DNA of 64,000 nucleotides. Source: Siphonodentalium dalli. Taxonomy: Eukaryota; Mollusca; Scaphopoda; Gadilida; Siphonodentaliidae. Positions within the stretch are counted from its first letter, which is position 1; every line of letters starts with the position of its first letter. Made by a program: the position numbers and the translations under genes. Below, in pieces: positions 59,160 to 64,000 of the stretch. The notes beneath the pieces were generated by a model that was given only the letters and a program-made list of their open reading frames with translations, was not told where the DNA came from and ran no database searches. Where the stretch lies: positions 58,932,609 to 58,996,608 of the forward strand of contig CP136066.1 in NCBI GenBank assembly GCA_032622095.1. The letters are read 5' to 3'.

Positions 59160-59520
59160 GTTTCATGACATTCTGGTAAATACTATTAAAATTATCATTC
59201 GGACAAAATTATCATTCGGACAACACAATAGTCAGCTAATACTAAGTCGAAATGGGCATATATCAAAAATAGATAAACCGGTCCCAAATTAGTTCTTGAT
59301 CGGGATATTCTGATACGAACATATACATGATCATGCACAGTTTCATGAAATTCTGACAAATGATATTCAAGTTATCATCCACTGACAAATGATATTCAAA
59401 TTATCGTCCAGATAACAAACGTTTCGAACGGATGAACATACGAACGGATGGGCGGACCGACATCAGTCAATTCTCTATATATAGCTCCCCGAAAATTGTT
59501 CGGGGGAAAATAAAGTACTC
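59160..59520. repeat. CCCCGAACAATTTTCGGGG repeat, right-arm copy
   Basis: Mirror of 1,925-2,330. It ends CTCCCCGAAAATTGTTCGGGGG before the arm continues, and ACAAATGATATTCAA is duplicated inside. Confidence 0.55.
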
Positions 59521-60094
59521 GTATGGGCCGTTCGTGCGTCACGAGTCATAATTATTCCGCATTCATCAACATATTTTGCTCAGGCATAGCAAATCATACG
59601 TCATCATAAGTATTGTGCCAGAATATGAACGACAGCTTTAATTCCTATACAAAATACATCTATTATTTATTCTATTTAGAAATAGTTGGAATGGTATTTA
59701 GAAGAAATATTAAATTTTCGGTAGCATCGCTACAGGTGGAACTAAAGATTTTGATTCTCTTGAATAGTTAACAGTGGTATATACATGTAGATGCATTTTA
59801 TAAATACTTTGGCGTTAGTTTTATGGCACATTATATAGCTCTCTAAATCGAAATGCCTGAAACAATTGTCAGGAAAATTTGCGAGTATGTGAACGCAACC
59901 TAAGCCAGGCTAAGGATTCGTTCATAAACTGTAAATTTTGCATGCATTTTCTCATAAAAACTCCTATGATGCCAGAATATGAACGGAAACACTCATTATA
60001 TAAAATGAATATTTACCAAAGTTTATAATGTAAGGAGTACATATTCGTAGTTCGACATGAACGGTTCTACTTACACATTGTCTTACAGACTTTG

Positions 60095-60970
60095 CTAACC
60101 CAATTTTCCCCAATTTGATGGAGTCAGTATAAAGGATTATATTCACTTTTATTAGTAATCACAGTAACCAAACCCAAATTTTAAGAGTATAATTTGTGGT
60201 GAATTATGTTAGAAATACTAAATGTGAAATTTATAGAGGTTTCTAAATTCGATCTTTTCGAACCCAAATTCAACAAACACAAAGTCCACATCTAAGAAAA
60301 AATATGGCAATGTGTACTGCACACTGAAAAATTATGAACAATAAAATAATATTCATATTTATCAAGCGTTTTTTGATAAAATTACTAAGAACCAATTGTT
60401 TACAAATGGTAAAGTAACTTGCCCAACACTGCTTGTTGGGAGGCGACAGTTAAGTGTTAATATCTGGACAGTGGTGTGTTGTGAATATCGTGACAAAAGA
60501 ATTGTGTAATGCTCAATCTGGGGATACACTGTAGCCCAGAAATTAGGTCACCAATCGGGAGATAATATACGCGTAGGTCAGCACCTGCTGATCATAATCT
60601 CAGCTGGCTTGAGCGAACATTAACTTGACCCGTCAAATTCAGTTCCCAAATAGCATTGCTGAGCAATGAAATCTACCATTTGTAAACTGCGTCCAAGCCA
60701 AAGAACACTCAATAAATGCGAGTATATTTTTATTGTTGATCATTCTTCAGTGTTCAGTACACATACCCATATTGTTTGCTTTGATGTGGACTTTGTTTTT
60801 GTTGAATTTGGGTTCGAAAAAATAGATTTTAAAAACTTCCATAAATTTCCCACTTTGTATTTCTAACATAATCCACCATGAATTATACTCATAAAATGTT
60901 GCATAATGGGTTTGGTTGCTTTGATTACTAATAAATGTGAACATAATCCTTATTTTTGACTCCCATCAAA
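60095..60970. mobile_element. Foldback element, same family, outside the palindrome
   Basis: Left arm GATGGAGTCAGTATAAAGGA and GTGGTGAATTATGTTAGAAA. The right arm has the inverted forms at 60,870-60,965 (TAACATAATCCACCATGAAT). The centre GTAGCCCAGAAATTAGGTCA matches 2,940-2,960. Confidence 0.65.
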
Positions 60971-60974
60971 TTTG

Positions 60975-61330
60975 AATGGGGATTTCCATGCAAATCTGCG
61001 GAGCAAAAGTTACAGAGTTAATCATACTTCTGAGTGTGAGTTGATATGGTATTGGAAACAACAGGTATTTATCTGGCGGGTCCGCTTGGTAAATTATAAA
61101 ATTTTGCAATAAATATATTTGAGAATTATTTTCTGGAATTACATAACTTGACCTACATTTGAAGAATCAATATAAAATTCTAAAATAAATACACCAACAT
61201 TATAATGGAACAAGTTCCAAGCGGACCCGCCAGATAAATACCTGTTTTCAATACCACATCAAGTCACTCAGAAGTATGTGCAACGCTAACTTTTGCTCCG
61301 CAGATTTGCATGGAAATCCCCATTCAAAAT
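60975..61330. repeat. Inverted repeat with GGCGGGTCCGCTTGG arms
   Basis: GGGGATTTCCATGCAAATCT and TATCTGGCGGGTCCGCTTGG at 60,975-61,090 return inverted at 61,225-61,325. A related single arm is at 61,620-61,745, and a degraded one at 1,186-1,314 next to the left palindrome edge. Confidence 0.7.
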
Positions 61331-61769
61331 AGGTCACTTGACCTCCCTCTTAAGGGGGAGGTCATGTGACCAATTTATAATGTGCATTTCCATGCAAATC
61401 TCCCCAGCAAAAGTTAAATATGAAGCAGTGTTATGTGAAATAAAGCAACCAGATCACTAAACAGACATAACATCTGACTGGCGATTGGGGTTACTAAATA
61501 GCCAAGTGTTGCTATAAATTATTTTTTTGAGAATATTGTTCTGGAATTACAAGACTTGACCTAGTTTTGAAAAATTAATAAAAAAAATAAAAAATAAATA
61601 CATCAACATTCTAATGGAACAAATTCCAAGCCGACCCGCCAGATGAATGTGTATTGTTTTCAATACCGCACAAAGCCACACCCAGAAATATTTGCAACTA
61701 CGTAACTTTTTCTGTGGAGATTTGCATGCAAATGCCCATTCAAAACTGTTCACTTGACCTCCCCCTTAA

Positions 61770-62758
61770 GGGCTTTGTGGACCCAATTTTTCCAAAATTT
61801 CCCTAAATTTTATAGAGTCAGAATAAAGGATTCTGTTCATGTATATTAGTAATAATAGAAACCATGCCCATTGATGCAGCATTTTGAGAGTATACTTCAT
61901 GGTGGATTATGTTAGAAATACAAAATGTGAACTTTATTGAGATTTCAAAAAAAATAATTTACAGGCAATGGTCCAAGAAAAACAAAGTCCAAATTTAAGA
62001 ATCAAATATGGGAATATGTACTGAACACTGTGATGAATGATGTATTACAAAAAGAATATTATATCTCTTGAGTGTTCTTTGATAAAAATGACTTTGAACC
62101 GGTTGTTGACAAATGATATACTAACTTCAGAATATGGTTGACTGAGAGGCAGCAGTTAATGGGTCAACCTTTCATGGCTGATGTCCATTCCGATATGAAT
62201 GGCTTTTTACCAGTGTCAACAGGTGTCAAACTTCCACATGCGTGTTCACCCTGAGTGAGTGGTGACCTACTTACTAGAATTACTGTGGATATGGTAGGGG
62301 TATGATTGAGGATTAGCATTCTATTGTCAACAGAGTCCAGAGCTGTTACAATGGCCAGCTGTTAACCCGTGCCTGCTGCCACCCACATAGCCAACATTCA
62401 AGCAAGTAGATATCATTTGTCAACAACCGGTTCAAAGTAATTTTATCAAAGAACACTCAAGAAATATAATATTCTTTTTGTAATACATCATTCATCACAG
62501 TGTTCAGTACATATTCCCATATTTGATTCTTAGATTTGGACTTTGTTTTTCTTGGACCATTGCCTGTAAATTATTTTTTTTTAAATCTCAATAAAGTTCA
62601 CATTTTGTATTTCTAACATAATCCACCATGAAGTATACTCTCAAAATGTTGTATCAATGGGCTCGGTTTATATTATGACTAATATACATGAACAGAATCC
62701 TTTATTTGGACTCTATAAAATTTTGGGACATTTTGGAAAAATTGGGTCCACAAAGCCC
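61770..62758. mobile_element. 989 bp TTAA-flanked foldback element with long inverted ends
   Basis: TTAA at 61,766-61,769 and 62,759-62,762 flanks GGGCTTTGTGGACCCAATTT and its exact complement. Inverted arms run about 360 bp, to the GAACCGGTTGTTGACAAATG region and its partner near 62,415-62,435. The non-repeated centre (about 62,135-62,400) has no ORF. It is related to the copies at 58,025, 60,095 and 2,427 and has the clearest ends of the family. Confidence 0.8.
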
Positions 62759-62762
62759 TTAA

Positions 62763-64000
62763 AATACCTGTATGATTTATTCTTGCGAGATAATTGCATG
62801 ATATTTACAGGCAAATATCGATAGCATTGCTATTAGTAGAACTACATAGTGTTACTTCCCATGTATTTAGCTGTGGTACAGATGCATTTATATACGCGTT
62901 TCCGTTCATATTCTGGCACTTTAATATGTGGCTTTCTGCGAGAAAATAACTGCAAACAAAGGCGTGAAAACTTGCTCGTGTGTTAATGTACCCGTATATG
63001 CATGGCTTAATAAACTCACTTACCTTACTGCTAGCAACCAAATATGGACTCACAACTATAGAGGATGGTGGCGAAATGACTAGTGGCAGGATGGTTACTG
63101 AGATTTATAGCCGACTGCTTGTCAACAACTCAGCACGTGTGGGGAGGTGATTGATGCGTAAACACATTGGTCACTCGCGTATCACGAAGACGAAGATTGA
63201 ACCACTCTTCGAGATAATCCTTTCACGCATATCCCGTGCGACGGAGGAAGGCACGCGTGTCAACATCGCTAATATGGCTGCAAATCGATAGTCATGAAGA
63301 ATAATGAACCACATATTATGTAAATGGATTATCACTCGTTGATAAAAATTACCTGGCTAATTTATATCGTGCTTTTTCTATTGATTTGAAATGATTATTT
63401 GGACAATTTTCCAGTCTGAGAAAATAAAGTCTGACTAAATATGGATAAAAACAAAACCGTGTTCAATTATCCATGTCATCCTGAATCTATTTGGGAAGAT
63501 GTACATTACTTAGGGAGGAAAAAGATCTGTCGTGTGTTAGAATCATACAAAAAACGCCAGATTATGGGTTTAAATAATTGTTGTCGATAATTTTATGAGT
63601 ATTAACACATCGGTGTAATTTCTTGATAAAGTACCTATTGTCTCCGATGAAGTACCCATGCACTGGTTATTTTGCAAAGTGTTTTCCTGATCAAGATATG
63701 TCTTATTTGTTTCTCTTTCCGGGTAACACTTCAATAATAACAACGACAGCAACAACAAAAACACAATCAAACACCGACATAAACAAAAACAACAGCAATA
63801 TATCGATTACAAAATATCGGCAGAAGCTCCACACATTTGTCTGGTGACTCATAAATACTATGTTTTGAACCTCAGGGGCTTGTCATTAAGAAAGCGAGTC
63901 AAATATAAACAATTTTACTGCACATAATGAGGGAGTTTTTACCTTGAAATTTGCTACTGCACCCGTCCATAAACATCCAGACCAAACTCAAGAGTTCACC
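62763..64000. other. Right flank outside the palindrome
   Basis: No mirror partner and no recognisable gene. A CAACAACAA-rich stretch occurs at 63,738-63,800. The segment near 62,900 (CCGTTCATATTCTGGCAC) is a repeat also seen at 1,414 and 1,822. Confidence 0.45.

Larger units (their letters stand above)
33100..60090 (-). repeat. Right arm of giant inverted repeat
   Basis: This is the reverse-complement partner of 1,316-31,760. It is about 3.5 kb shorter because it lacks three transposon insertions present on the left (3,938-6,605, 11,104-12,275 and 20,219-21,256). It carries its own extra block at about 55,410-57,090. Sequence next to the spacer is almost identical to the left arm; for example the 189 bp at 33,306-33,494 translate identically to 31,366-31,554. 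Outer sequence differs by several per cent and by indels. Confidence 0.95.

Overview
This is a eukaryotic, intron-rich, AT-rich genomic window, most likely from a mollusc and probably a gastropod. The evidence is a secreted dermatopontin-type gene (a family well known in molluscan shell matrix) split over about 22 kb, and many non-autonomous transposons, including Helitron/Helentron-like elements with microsatellite and tandem cores like the molluscan 'pearl' and DINE elements. No operons, bacterial genes, CRISPR arrays or long intact transposon ORFs were seen.

Nearly the whole window is one giant inverted repeat. The left arm (about 1,316-31,760) is the reverse complement of the right arm (about 33,100-60,090), around a 1.34 kb non-repeated spacer. 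The inner 16 kb of each arm look nearly identical. The outer parts differ by point changes and by whole transposon insertions with clean empty sites in the other arm. The layout could be a true genomic palindrome or two haplotypes joined head to head in an assembly; the sequence alone does not decide.

Each arm carries one copy of the same five-exon dermatopontin-like gene, and the two copies converge on the spacer. The left copy (+, 7,916-30,269) splices in silico to an intact 211-residue protein: a signal peptide, an acidic propeptide ending in Lys-Arg, and a domain with ten cysteines and three D-R-x-(W/Y/F) motifs. The right copy (-, 54,441-34,575) keeps every splice site but has a G-to-T change that makes codon 63 a TGA stop. 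It is therefore a pseudogene or null allele.

The rest is introns and flanks filled with mobile DNA. There is a four-element head-to-tail Helitron-like cluster (3,938-6,605, left arm only). There is a hAT-like foldback (11,104-12,275, left only). A 1,038 bp foldback made of mirrored ~20-23 bp minisatellite units, each with the palindrome TCGTGGCCACGA (20,219-21,256, left only), sits inside a LINE 3' relic. Other elements are TA-, TAA- and TTAA-flanked MITE or foldback elements, a 30 bp CCGGATTCC tandem family, and a family with paired hairpins that have diverged while keeping their pairing. Outside the palindrome, 1-1,315 and 60,090-64,000 hold more repeats and no gene I can recognise.
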